A stretch of 64,000 nt of DNA from Symbiodinium natans (GCA_905221605.1 CAJNDS010002490.1:806001-870000), one strand, 5' to 3'; counted from the stretch's first letter, positions 9,831 through 18,825 are shown. The notes: a model not told the origin generated them from the letters alone. Numbers and translations are program-made.

Positions 9831-10072
9831 CACCCTTATACTAACAGTCCTTAGTAGAGACTATGCTATACTTGAAGGTTCATGGTACTTACTAACCAAT
9901 TATAACTGTACTTATAACCCTACTTATAATTGGGATAACCCCTATAAGGCCCTTTAGGGGTACTATAAGTAGGGTTATAAGTACAGTTATAATTGGTTAG
10001 TAAGTACCATGAACCTTCAAGTACTAGGGGGTACTATAATTCCTAGTAAGGGCTGTTAGTATAGGGCACAAC
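9831..10072. mobile_element. Family B element interrupted by family A
   Basis: Outer arms TTATACTAACAGTCCTTAGT (9836) and CTGTTAGTATAGGG (10048-10062) belong to family B. The family A unit 9869-10023 lies between them, which gives a relative order of insertion. Confidence 0.8.
9869..10023. mobile_element. Foldback/MITE family A, perfect 60-bp arms
   Basis: 155 bp: by direct reading the left 60 bases (TACTTGAAGG...CCTACTTATA) are the exact reverse complement of the right 60, around a 35-bp centre that itself pairs (CCCCTA / TAGGGG). Perfect arms imply recent origin or arm correction. Confidence 0.95.
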
Positions 10073-10140
10073 ATCTCAAGGTCTAGGGCTTACTAGCCCG
10101 TAAACCACAAGTCCCGAGCCTGAAGCTTGGCAAGAAGCTC

Positions 10141-10540
10141 CAAACCTTAAACCTTAAACCCTTAAAACCTTAAACCTTAAACCTTAAACCTCAAACCTTA
10201 AGCCTTAAACCTTAAGCCTTAAACCTTAGACCTTAAACCTTAAACCTTAAACCTTAAACCTTAAACCTTAGACCTTAGACCTTAAACCTCAAACCTCAAA
10301 CCTCAAACCTCAAACCTCAAACCTCAAACCTCAAACCTCAAACCTCAAACCTCAAACCTTAAACCTTAAACCTTAAGCCCAAAACCCAAACCCGTAAACC
10401 TTAAACCGTAAACCGTAAACCGTAAACCGTAAACCGTAAACCGTAAACCCTTAATCCGAAACCGTAAACCCTTAATCCTAAACCCTAAACCCTTAATCCC
10501 AAACCCTAAACTTAAACCCAAAACCCTAAAACCCCTCAGG
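10141..10540. repeat. Variant telomere-like array in homogeneous blocks
   Basis: Successive blocks of AAACCTT (10141-10275), AAACCTC (10280-10357), AAACCGT (10402-10450) and mixed CCCTAAA. Each block is internally uniform. Confidence 0.92.
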
Positions 10541-10639
10541 CAGGCCAACCAAGTGGAACGGATTGAGGTAACCAAAGGCTGCATTGAGGTAGCCAAGGGC
10601 GGTCTCCGCTCATCCAGAACTCCCAGGGGTTTAGGGTAT

Positions 10640-10765
10640 CGGTTACTGAGCACAGTACTACTGATTGCTAAAGAACCTCTCCTCCAAAAAAGATATGAAT
10701 CCTTAAATTGCCCGCATTTTGTAGCTTTCTTTTTGTGGGCTCTTAAGCAACTAGCAAAGTAGTGT
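10640..10765. mobile_element. Family F foldback element
   Basis: Arms ACTACTGATTGCTAAAGAAC and GCTCTTAAGCAACTAGCAAA, with CCAAAAAAG near the left arm and CTTTTTGTGGG near the right. Confidence 0.65.
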
Positions 10766-10799
10766 ACAGACATGCCGCCCCAAGCCCACCCAATCACAA

Positions 10800-11194
10800 C
10801 TCACAGTACGACAAACCAGAGAGAGCCTAACCCATGCCAACCAAAAAACATCTGGAATGCTTCTGTACTCCCCTGAGAACCTTGATACAAATAATATGTT
10901 TCATATCCTCTTGGGTTTTTATATAAACAAAAACAATTCCCAAGGGGGGATACAGGCTTGGGGCCCTTGGGACTGTTGAACTGTTTGAGACACTTGGGGC
11001 GCTTCTTGCTTCTGGGTCTTGGGACACTGAGGACACTAGGACTCACTTGGGGCACGCTTGGCAAACTTCGGCGTCCACGGCCAACTGTCTTCCGAATGTT
11101 TTGGTGGAACACCTGGGTCACTCGGGGCACTGGAAGCACGCGGCCTCTTGCGTCACATGCAACACTTGCGAGACACGTGGGTCGCTTGGGTAAT
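10800..11194. other. Intergenic with CACTTGGGG-like degenerate repeats
   Basis: Repeated ACTTGGGGC / ACTCGGGGC / ACACCTGGGTC motifs about 15-40 bp apart at 10985-11200. They open frames of 112 and 151 residues on opposite strands, which I read as repeat artefacts. Confidence 0.5.
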
Positions 11195-11310
11195 ACTTGG
11201 CTGCACTTGGGGGGTAGCTATAAATTTAATTTTCAGCTGCCTTATATTAAGAAACCCAATAAACCCAAAAAGGCTAAGGATCTAAAGTTACAGGAAAAAA
11301 CCACAAAGTA
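11195..11310 (+). repeat. Family E dispersed 120-bp element
   Basis: Non-palindromic unit beginning TTGGCTGCACTT, with GGTAGCTATAAATTTAATTT, GCCTTAT..TAAGAAACCC, AAAAAGGCTAAGGATCTAAA and ACCACAAAGTA. Five copies in this window, all in plus orientation (16995, 33158, 35626, 42429). Could be a SINE-like or structured RNA-derived repeat. Confidence 0.85.
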
Positions 11311-11371
11311 TACTTCTGGCTCGGGGGCTCTTGGCGAAGCCTGGGTGAACTTTTGCGTCGGGAGACCCCTT

Positions 11372-11474
11372 CTTGGAGGTTCATGGCACGTATTTACCAA
11401 CTATAACACTTAAGGGGCTTACAAGTGGGTAGAGGTACAGTTGCAAAGGGTTAATACGTACCATGAACCTCCAC
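11372..11474. mobile_element. Family A, internally deleted
   Basis: CTTGGAGGTTCATGGCACGT and ACGTACCATGAACCTCCA ends with a shortened centre (ACACTTAAGGGGCTTAC); about 103 bp. Confidence 0.8.
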
Positions 11475-12004
11475 CTTGCAAGGCCGGACGAGGATGGGTT
11501 TAGGGTTCGGAATTAGGTTTTTGGGTTTAGGGTTTCGGGTTTAGGCATTATGTGACTGGACTTGGAGCTTTCAGGAGCCTCCAAGAACATGCAGAATCCA
11601 GAAGCCCAAGTATATACTACATAGGTACATGGATCCTTGGGGCAACAAGGGGGGTGTGGCAAGGCTTTCCAGGGCAGGGGCATCTCAGGCCGTTCAGCGG
11701 GGCCGAAAACAAGGGGGGTTTGGGGTTTAGGGGCTCTTCATGGCTTTGACGGCTTGCTGTCAAACTTTCCCTCTCAACGGGGGAGCGTCCGAGTTTCAGC
11801 CAAGGGGAAGTCTACGAAGACGAGTTGAATTTAGAACTTAAAGACACGATCCCTCTTGACCAAAACTAGGTCGGGAAGGCCGCGCGAGCAAAAAAGCTGG
11901 CGTTCAGGATACATTGTTCAATGACACGCTTGGCGACTCTAGCTTGGCGACCCCTCAGAGGTGTGCCTGGCGGCTCTGTGGCCCATCAGGGCGGGCGGGT
12001 TTAC
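11475..12004. other. Intergenic, no convincing gene
   Basis: Contains short degenerate telomeric stretches (11500-11550). Open frames of 63-65 residues at 11552-11828 have no recognisable domain. Confidence 0.45.
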
Positions 12005-12110
12005 GGCTATAGCTTAAGAACCCACAAAAAAATCAAAAAAGAATAATCCCTAGAATGCACTTATAGGGAAGACTTGTTTTGTGTTTTTGGGCGGTTCTTA
12101 AGCAAATAAG
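12005..12110. mobile_element. Family F foldback element, complete
   Basis: Arms AGCTTAAGAACCCACAAAAA and GTTTTTGGGCGGTTCTTAAG around GAATAATCCCTAGAATGCAC. Confidence 0.75.
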
Positions 12111-12565
12111 AAAGCCCTAGACCCCAAAACCCTCAGCCCTGCAAACTTGAACTATTAACTTTGAACTCTACAACCCTGCAACCCCTGAAAACCGGATAAA
12201 CCCCAAAAACTACAACCCCTGAGACCTAAAGCCCAAAAACCCCAAACCCCCTAAGCCCTAAACCCTAAACTCCGAACTCTGAACCCCGTAAGCCCACAAA
12301 GGCCCAAACCCTATGCCCCCAAACTATAATCTGGACCGTAACCCTGAAGCCCGCTAAACCTTAAACCCTGAGGAGAGAGCTCACCCTGAACCCCTAGACG
12401 TGAAGCCCTGAAGCCAAAACTCCTTTGGGTTTTGGGATTCGGGTTTATGGTTTAGGGTCAAGGGTTTAAGGTTTAGTTTAGGGTTTGGGGGTTAGGGGTT
12501 AGGGGTTAGGGGTTACGGTTCAGGTTTTAGGATCTAGGGGGCGGGCGGAGCACTTGCGCTGTTCT
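12111..12565. other. Degenerate telomere-like sequence
   Basis: Decayed CCCTAAA/CCCTGAA motifs to 12420, switching to TTTAGGG and GGGGTTA motifs to 12540. No gene. Confidence 0.55.
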
Positions 12566-12605
12566 TGGAGGTTCATTGCTAGGGTTTAGGGCTTAGGGCT
12601 TAGGT
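12566..12605. mobile_element. Family A left end fused to telomeric repeat
   Basis: TTCTTGGAGGTTCATTGC runs directly into TAGGGTTTAGGGCTTAGGGC. No matching right end follows, so the element looks broken at this point. Confidence 0.6.
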
Positions 12606-12609
12606 TTCA

Positions 12610-13080
12610 AGACTTTTGGTTTTGGGTAAAAGGCTTAAGGGGAAAGTGGCTATAAGCTGTAAACAGGAGTAAGAATATGTACGATTGGCGATAGCCCATT
12701 TTTTCTGCAGGGAGGCAGGGTTTATATTCAAGTACAGTGAAGATATGGAATTCAAGTTCTGGTGCAGAGTCCAACCAGACATGGGCAGGACTTTCATTGG
12801 TGTGGCTTCAACTCATTCCGAAGGCATTTTGTGACGCGTGTCTCTTCTCTCCTTGGCAGTTATATTTATTTGTCCACTGATAATATTATGTGCACGTTTC
12901 ATGTGCCTGCCTTTATAACTAGGCTGGCTGCCCCGTAACCCAAAATCAAAACGGGAAGCCCTGTTTCTGTTCATACGGGAGCCTGACCCCTGAAACGGGG
13001 AATGAGGGTAGTACCGGCATCCCACAATTCTTCGGGGCCATATTGTAAGAGGATTTCAAGAACGGAGGCCACGCAACCGA
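12610..13080 (+). pseudogene. Decayed, interrupted copy of the 5.5-kb ORF
   Basis: Matches 5500-5788 over two blocks: 12640-12775 and 12925-13075. The second block translates in the same frame as the intact copy (GCPV..., SYGSLTPE..., FGAIL) but has TAA in place of the Gln codon before EDFKN. About 150 bp between the blocks (12778-12925, AT-rich, ending AACTAG) is absent from the intact copy. It may be an insertion or an intron retained here. Confidence 0.65.
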
Positions 13081-13665
13081 AAATTCGAAACCTCTGGCAC
13101 GCGAGCAGAAGCAGCTGCGTGGCCGAAAAATCGCTGAGTATGCGGGCCCATGTGTGATGGAACCACACGGACCAATCAGGGGGATTCTCTAAATTCAGCC
13201 CTAAACCCTAACCCCTAAAACCCTTCTGAGGTACCCTGAATAATGAATTAGGAGGGGCCCTAATTCAGGGAACCCCCCTCAGCTAAACAGACCTTGTTGT
13301 CTGATCCAACTCCAACATTTGCCCACCAGCTTGATGGCTCACTCAGCGGTGCGAGCTGTGCGCTTTCCTTACCTGGTGGGTATTTTTCGGGGCTTCTGCC
13401 CTAAACCCTAGGCCCCCCAAACCCTGAAGCCAAGATTTCCTAAGCCTTGACTGGTTGAACCCTAAAGGCCCGAAACCCTAAAGCCTAAACCCTTTCGCCC
13501 ATTGAACCCTGAAGCCCTAAAACCTTCACATCCTCAAATCCTCACGCCCACTGGATGGGTATTGATGGAGGCTCAGTGCCAGGGTCACGTGCAGGTACGG
13601 GCGAGCCCGGCGTTGTGCCATAACTTCAGGTTTTTGCTCAAAGGTTTAGGGCGACCTGAGAAGCG
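13081..13665. other. Shared 3' flank plus intergenic sequence
   Basis: 13085-13200 continues the homology with the 5.5-kb locus: CTGGCAC..GAG, GTGGCCGA, then ATGCGGGCCCATGTGTGATG, which matches 6820-6840. The remainder holds the dispersed repeat at 13255-13315 and degenerate telomeric motifs. Confidence 0.6.
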
Positions 13666-13808
13666 ACTTGGAGGTTCATGGTACTTACTAACCGATTATG
13701 ACTGTACTTATAACTGTACGTATAACCATACTGGGGCACTTAAGGGGCTTGTAAGTGGGTTATAAGTACAGTTACAATTGGTTAATAAGTACCATGAACC
13801 TCCAAGTA
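13666..13808. mobile_element. Foldback/MITE family A, short form
   Basis: 143 bp, ACTTGGAGGTTCATGGTACT ... AGTACCATGAACCTCCAAGT with centre GGGGCACTTAAGGGGCTTGT. Good type copy of the short form. Confidence 0.9.
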
Positions 13809-13893
13809 CCCTTAAACCCTTAAACCTTTCAACCCTTAAACCCTTCAACCCTTCAACCCTTCAACCCTTCAACCCTTCAACCCTTAAACCCTA
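13803..13893. repeat. (AACCCTTC)n 8-mer array
   Basis: AACCCTTA then AACCCTTC units, an 8-base telomere-like variant in a uniform block, adjoining the family A right end. Confidence 0.9.
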
Positions 13894-14018
13894 AGCCCTA
13901 AACCGATGCTGAAGGGCGGCAGCCCATCATGGCAGACTTTCTAGGCTGCCATGGCAACCCAGTGGCTACATGGGTGCTCTTTTTGGCGCGTGGGAACCTA
14001 ACCCCTGAACAAGGCAAA

Positions 14019-14110
14019 TGGTTTAGGGTTTAGGGTTTAGGGTTTGGGGTTTGGGGTTTAGGGTTTAGGGCTTAGGGTTTAGGGTTTAGGGTTTAGGGTT
14101 TAGGGTTTCC
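14019..14110 (+). repeat. Interstitial telomeric tract
   Basis: About 13 TTTAGGG/TTTGGGG/CTTAGGG units. Confidence 0.95.
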
Positions 14111-14177
14111 CGGTCAAGAAACCATCTGACGCAGTGAGCTCTCAATACTCAGTGAGACCCAGACTCTGAGTCCCTAA

Positions 14178-14258
14178 CTCCCAAAACCCCAAACCCTAAA
14201 CCCCAAACCCTAAACCCCAAACCCTAAACCCTAAACCCTAAACCCTAAACCCCAAAAG
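14178..14258 (-). repeat. Telomeric tract, C orientation
   Basis: About 11 units alternating CCCTAAA and CCCCAAA. Confidence 0.93.
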
Positions 14259-14365
14259 GTAGCTAGGGATTTGGTCTTAGGGACCCCGAAGATGGCAGCA
14301 GCTGTGCAAAAAGATTAGGCAGGAGGTCCCTTTGAGCAAGCTCTGGCGTGTACTTCAAGAGGAGC

Positions 14366-14490
14366 CTAGGGTTTAGGGTTTAGGGTTTAGGGTTTAGGGC
14401 TTAGGGTTTAGGGTTTAGGGTTTAGGGCTTAGGGCTTAGGGCTTAGGGTTTGGGGCTTGGGGCTTGGGGTTTGGGGTTTGGGGTTTGAAC
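14366..14490 (+). repeat. Telomeric tract with CTTAGGG/TTTGGGG blocks
   Basis: TTTAGGG units pass into a CTTAGGG block and then a TTTGGGG block. Confidence 0.93.
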
Positions 14491-14533
14491 CTCCTTTTCG
14501 CGTTGCCTCTCAAGCTCAGTGAGACCCAGACCC

Positions 14534-14688
14534 TACTTGAAGGTTCATGGTACTTACTAACCAATTATAACTGGGCTTATAACCCTACTTATAATTGGGA
14601 TAACCCCCAACAAGGCCCTTTAGGGGTATTATAAGTAGGGTTATAAGTACAGTTATAATTGGTTAGTAAGTACCATGAACCTTCAAGC
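14534..14688. mobile_element. Foldback/MITE family A, long form
   Basis: 155-bp copy nearly identical to 9869-10023. Differences are concentrated in the centre (ACCCCCAACAAGGCCC). Confidence 0.9.
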
Positions 14689-15168
14689 AAACCCTGAGCC
14701 CGAAACCCTACCAAAAAAGGGACTCGCTGCCACGGGGTTCAAACACGCCACGGGATTAAACACAATGGAGAACATCGCTGCCCGCAAGGCGCACGCTCGC
14801 CACCGAAATGCCAAATCCTCAGCCCGACATTTGCTTCAGGGTTTAGGGTTTCGGGTGAGTCACCTGAGCCAACGGAAGGCCCAACAAAAACCTAAACTCA
14901 AAGGACTACAGGGCCCTTTAAAAGGGACCTTAGGGGCAATGTAGGGGGCCACTTGGGGCCTTCCGAAATTCGGGTGACGGTATTGGGTCCTTAAATTAAG
15001 GGGATCCGATGATTTAGGGATCTATATTGGGGGTCCCCTATTTTCGTGACCCCCACTTAGGTATATTGGAACCCCCTAAGCCCTAAACCCTAAACCCTAA
15101 ACCCTAGACCCTAACCCCTAACCCCTAACACCTAAACCCTAAACCCTAAACCCTAAACCCTAATCAAG
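14689..15168. other. Intergenic; possible short exon
   Basis: 14765-14837 gives a coding-like frame (NTMENIAARKAHARHRNAKS) but with no supporting splice sites. 14985-15060 resembles the units of the 15.6-kb tandem duplication, and 15075-15165 is a CCCTAAA tract. Confidence 0.35.
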
Positions 15169-15172
15169 CGGT

Positions 15173-15193
15173 TGGGGGGGGGGGGGGCGGGGG

Positions 15194-15229
<36 letters not shown>
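15173..15229. repeat. Long poly-G run
   Basis: About 50 G with three interruptions; potential quadruplex and a likely assembly weak point. Confidence 0.95.
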
Positions 15230-15230
<1 letters not shown>

Positions 15231-15612
15231 GCGGGGAAGAAAGCACCCCTGGCTTCCCATTCAGCAGGTGCGCTTAGGGCTTAGGGCTTAAGCTTTAGGA
15301 CATACAGCTTAGGGCTTAGGGCTTGGGGCTCGGGGCTTGAGGCTTGGGGCTTTGGGCTTGGCTTAGGGCTAAGGGATATACAATTCCTAAACCCGAAGCC
15401 CTAAACCCTAGGGTCCTAAACCCTCGAATCCTCCTCAAGATGGCAAGCGAGGTGCGGTCGGGTCGACAAGGACTCGGACTGTGACACATCGGGCCATCAC
15501 GAGTGAGAAGAGCCGTCCCTGCAAACTTCGTCGATTGGGAGTCCGAAACCGGATTCCTTCATTGAACTTGAGGTTTGCATATGCCGGGATTTTGGGGGTC
15601 CTTATTATAAGG

Positions 15613-16141
15613 GGATCCTACTATTTAGGGTGTCAATATGGGGATTTGGGCCGCTTGAACGCAAAAGAGGGTTGAGGGCTTAGGGTGAAAAGGTTTGGGG
15701 ATTTTGGACTTTGCTATAGGGGGTGAGAGGTTCAGGGTGTAGGGAGTTAGGGATTTAGGCATTTAGGTTTTAAAACCCTAAACCCTAGACTCTAAAAACC
15801 CCGACACCCACCACCAAGGGGTGTACTTCGGGCGTACTTCTTTGTCAGCCTGGGCCAAGAACGTCGGATCCTACTATTTAGGGTGTCTATATGGGGGCCC
15901 CTTATTTTCGTACACCCCCATTTGGGGCCGCTTGAACGCAAAAGAGGGTTGAGGGCTTAGGGTGAAGAGGTTTAGGGATTTTGGAGTTTGCAAAAAGGGG
16001 GTTAGAGGTTCAGGGTGTAGGGAGTTAGGGATTTAGGCATGTAGGTTTTCAAACCCTAAACCCTAGACTCTAATAACCCCGACACCCACCACCAAGGGGT
16101 GTACTTCGGGCGTACTTCTTTGTCAGCTGGGCCAAGAAAGT
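15613..16141. repeat. Tandem duplication, about 253 bp period
   Basis: Unit 1 starts GGATCCTACTATTTAGGGTG at 15613 and unit 2 at 15866. They share GGCCGCTTGAACGCAAAAGA, GGGTGTAGGGAGTTAGGGAT and GGGGTGTACTTCGGGCGTAC. Unit 2 has about 25 extra bases near 15897. Confidence 0.92.
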
Positions 16142-16189
16142 CGGACGCAGGTTGTGGGGGGGCTTCTGGTGGGGGCATTCAAACTAAAC

Positions 16190-16305
16190 CCTAAACCCGA
16201 ATCCTAAACCCCTAAAACCCTACACCCCTACACCCCTACACCCCTAAACCCCTAAACCCCTAAACCCCTAACCCCCTAAACCCCTAAACCCCTAAACCCT
16301 AAATC
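16190..16305 (-). repeat. (CCCCTAAA)n / (CCCCTACA)n 8-mer array
   Basis: About 12 eight-base units with TACA and TAAA sub-blocks. Confidence 0.9.
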
Positions 16306-16599
16306 CAAAAGACACTCTTCAAGAGAACTTGGAGGGCCTGGAGATTTGGGTTGGGTTGAGGACATGATGTATTGCAGCCTTCATCCGCCTTCTGAGTCGC
16401 ACTGGCTTGCAAGGGTGGCAATATCTGCGTCGGCGTTTGTTAAAAAAGAGAGCAGCCGCCGGCAGACAACTTATAAAAAGAAAGGCTGCGGGATTTCAAA
16501 AAAAACCAGTGCGAAGCTTCCATGCTGGTGCGGTGCAAGGACGCGTGCGCTAGGATGGACCTGAGACAAGGAGGGCTTGGGTTTTTGGAGTTTGGACTA
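16306..16599. other. Unique sequence, no convincing gene
   Basis: A 72-codon frame (16346-16564) is not telomere-derived and is Lys/Cys-containing, but no domain, splice site or homologue is visible. Confidence 0.35.
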
Positions 16600-16683
16600 A
16601 ACCCTACACCCTAGACCCTAGACCCTAAACCCTAAACCCTAAACCCTAAACCCTAAACCCTAAACCCTAAACCCTAAACCCTA
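16600..16683 (-). repeat. Telomeric tract, C orientation
   Basis: About 11 CCCTAAA units, with CCCTAGA variants at the left edge. Confidence 0.94.
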
Positions 16684-16795
16684 GGTTGCTTTAGGGGGTG
16701 TAAAGTTCAGGACTCCCACCACGGCAGATCCCAGAGTAGCATGTAGGCCTTTGGGCTTGAAGCTTAGGGAGAGGTTGGGGCTTGAGGGATCTCAA

Positions 16796-16861
16796 CCCTC
16801 AACCCTAAACCCTAAACCCTAAACCCTAAACCCTAAACCCTAAACCCTAAACCCTACACCC
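16796..16861 (-). repeat. Telomeric tract, C orientation
   Basis: About 9 CCCTAAA units. Confidence 0.94.
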
Positions 16862-16994
16862 TGGGCTCTCCGAGCAAAAGTGGGGAGGTAAGGCTTCAGG
16901 CATTGAAACTGATTAGGAGCTTAGGTTCGAAGATTTAGGGTTTTAGGACGCCGTGTTTCGGAGCTTAGGGTTTCAGGGTTTAGGGTCTAGGGTT

Positions 16995-17113
16995 ACTTGG
17001 CTGCACTTAGGAGGGTAGCTATAAACTAAGTCTTTAGTTGAGTTGCCTTATTGAGAAGCCCAATAAACACAAAAAGGCTAAGGATCTAAGGCTACAGTAA
17101 AGAACCACAAAGT
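16995..17113 (+). repeat. Family E element, diverged
   Basis: Same block order as 11195-11310 with changes such as TAAACTAAGTCTTTAGTTGA in the AT-rich part. Confidence 0.85.
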
Positions 17114-17237
17114 TTAGGGGCGTATATAGAGTTTCAGATTTAGGGTTTAGGATGTTTTAGTGTCTAGGGTTGTAGGGTTTAGGGCAGGGAGGGGTTGACG
17201 TTCAGTAAATAGCCTTTTCAAGACTTTGGGCTTGCGG

Positions 17238-17373
17238 GCATCTTCCGTTTAGGGTTTAGGGTTTAGGGCTTAGGGCTTAGGGCTTAGGGTTTAGGGCTGA
17301 GTGTTTAGGGTTTAGGGTTTAGTGTTTAGTGCTTAGGGTTTAGGGTTCAAGGGTTTAGGGTTTAAGGGTTTAG
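17238..17373 (+). repeat. Degenerate telomeric tract at TRIM target
   Basis: TTTAGGG with CTTAGGG and TTTAGTG variants. The TRIM element begins immediately after TTTAG at 17373. Confidence 0.85.
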
Positions 17374-17557
17374 TGTGAAACCAGAAGGTGAATGCTGAGC
17401 GTCAGCAGCTCGAGCACGCACAAATCCAGGAGTGTTACCATTGCCGCGACGATACAAAGAAGATTAGCATGGCCAAACGCGCAGTTTGGCTCAAGGCACA
17501 CGGGTTTCTTCTGCTCTGTGAGGAGAAAAGAGCGACGCCGCTCCTTCCAGTTTCACA
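17374..17557 (+). repeat. 5' LTR of TRIM
   Basis: 184 bp. Contains GTTTGGCTCAAG at 17484-17495, which matches the 3' end of the dinoflagellate spliced leader. Has 13 bases (near 17410) missing from the 3' LTR. Confidence 0.88.
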
Positions 17558-17558
17558 T

Positions 17559-17570
17559 TGGTAGCGGAGC
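17559..17570 (+). promoter_or_regulatory. Putative primer binding site
   Basis: TGGTAGCGGAGC directly follows the LTR. It begins TGG, complementary to a tRNA CCA end, and is close to known initiator-Met primer sites. Confidence 0.7.
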
Positions 17571-18405
17571 CTCGGGGCTGTTCCCTGGGTTCATGTCGTT
17601 CCTGGCGCTGTGTGTCAGCATCCTTGTTTATGTCGTTGAGCTCTGCGAACTCCAGAAAACTTCTCTGCCTTTAGACCGTGCTCTGGGTTGGAGATCTTTT
17701 GGTTTGGCACCGTGGAGCGAGACTTTTTCCTCTTTGTGTTTAGAGTGTGCTCTGAGGCGGATATCTGTGTTTGGCACCGACGAGTGCTACTTTCCCTCCA
17801 CGACGAAGTGCTTTACAACGGTGTCCTCTATGACAGCAGCTTCGACAACTACACCGCCTCGAGAACTCCGTCTCCTACCACATCTCACGCAACAACATCG
17901 TTTACGAACATACCCTTCACAACGCCATTATGCTCAACAACTACATCTTCCACAACGGGTAGGTCGTAATTAGACTCCATGAGACCTGCTGCATCGTTTA
18001 CAGCCACACTTGTATCGCCGTTTTCTATGAGAACATTTTGCAGGGCGCCATTTGCCACAAGCGGGTGCCCTACAACCGCACCGTCTACGCCAGCATTGTC
18101 TACAATCATGTTCTCAGCAACTGCATCGTTGACGACACCGTCCTCTGCGACTTCGTCCTCGGTGGCATTGTCATCTATAGCAGTGGGCTAAGTGTTCGCT
18201 TGCCGACTTTCATGAAAGATGCACGTCTGCAGCTTCTACGCCGTCGCTGCGCTCACCCTCGAGCAACCTCGCGCGACTCCGACATCGCCTACCACCTTAC
18301 TTGGGCCGCCTAGTCGCTGATATGTGGCAGGTCCTGCCCGTCCTAGACCTGCGCACTGTCAAGCCCTGGCCGGGCCTGGAAAAGGGGCGACTGTTTTTGA
18401 ACCAG
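17571..18405 (+). pseudogene. TRIM internal region with frame-broken coding-like sequence
   Basis: No gag, protease, RT or integrase motif seen. Overlapping frames read coding-like pieces: 17688-17860 (frame 0), then about 17855-17965 with repeated Asn-x-Ile/Val steps, then 18038-18190. The Asn/hydrophobic periodicity resembles a beta-helix repeat protein in decay, possibly captured host sequence. An internal duplication (TTTGGCACCG at 17702 and 17772) is visible. Confidence 0.35.
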
Positions 18406-18578
18406 TGTGAAACCAGAAGGTGAATGCTGAGCGCCAGCAGCTAAATCCAGGAGTGTTACCATTGCCGCGACGATACAAAGAAGATTAGCATGGCCAAGCG
18501 CGCAGTTTGGCTCAAGGCACACGGGTTTCTTCTGCTCTGTGAGGAGAAAAGAGCGACGCCGCTCCTTCCAGTTTCACA
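18406..18578 (+). repeat. 3' LTR of TRIM
   Basis: 173 bp, very similar to the 5' LTR except for the 13-bp deletion and few substitutions. A purine-rich GGAAAAGGGGCGA lies 17-28 bp upstream as a possible polypurine tract. Confidence 0.88.
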
Positions 18579-18825
18579 TATAGGGTTTAGAGATTAGGGT
18601 TTAGGGTTTAGGGTTTGGGGTGTAGGGTGTAGGGTTTCCCTTGGGGTTTGGAAAGTCTAGCAACAAGCATACTGCAACAGCAATCGAAATAGTGAAGAAT
18701 CAGAACAACAGCTTCAGGGTGTAGGGTTCAGGCTTTCGGGTCTGACGAGGGTTGAGGCGAAGGGGCACTGACAACTTCAAGTTTCTTCATGCATCACGCC
18801 TGGATGTGGCTTTCCAGCCTGTCCT
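18579..18825. other. Intergenic with short telomeric run
   Basis: TTTAGGG units at 18585-18640, then unique sequence without coding signal. Confidence 0.45.

Larger units (their letters stand above)
17374..18578. mobile_element. TRIM-like LTR retroelement (1.2 kb)
   Basis: Direct terminal repeats (17374-17557 and 18406-18578) begin TGTGAAAC and end GTTTCACA, so TG...CA rules hold. One base after the 5' LTR is TGGTAGCGGAGC, which looks like a primer binding site for initiator-tRNA-Met-type 3' ends. Flanks are TTTAG and TATAG, an imperfect 5-bp duplication. At 1205 bp, with LTRs under 200 bp and no gag/pol, it fits the TRIM class. It sits in telomeric repeat. Confidence 0.88.

Noticed and set aside
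10801-11413. Overlapping frames of 112 and 151 codons on opposite strands
   Set aside because: Both depend on CACTTGGGG-type degenerate repeats, run into family E, and show no domain or splice signal.
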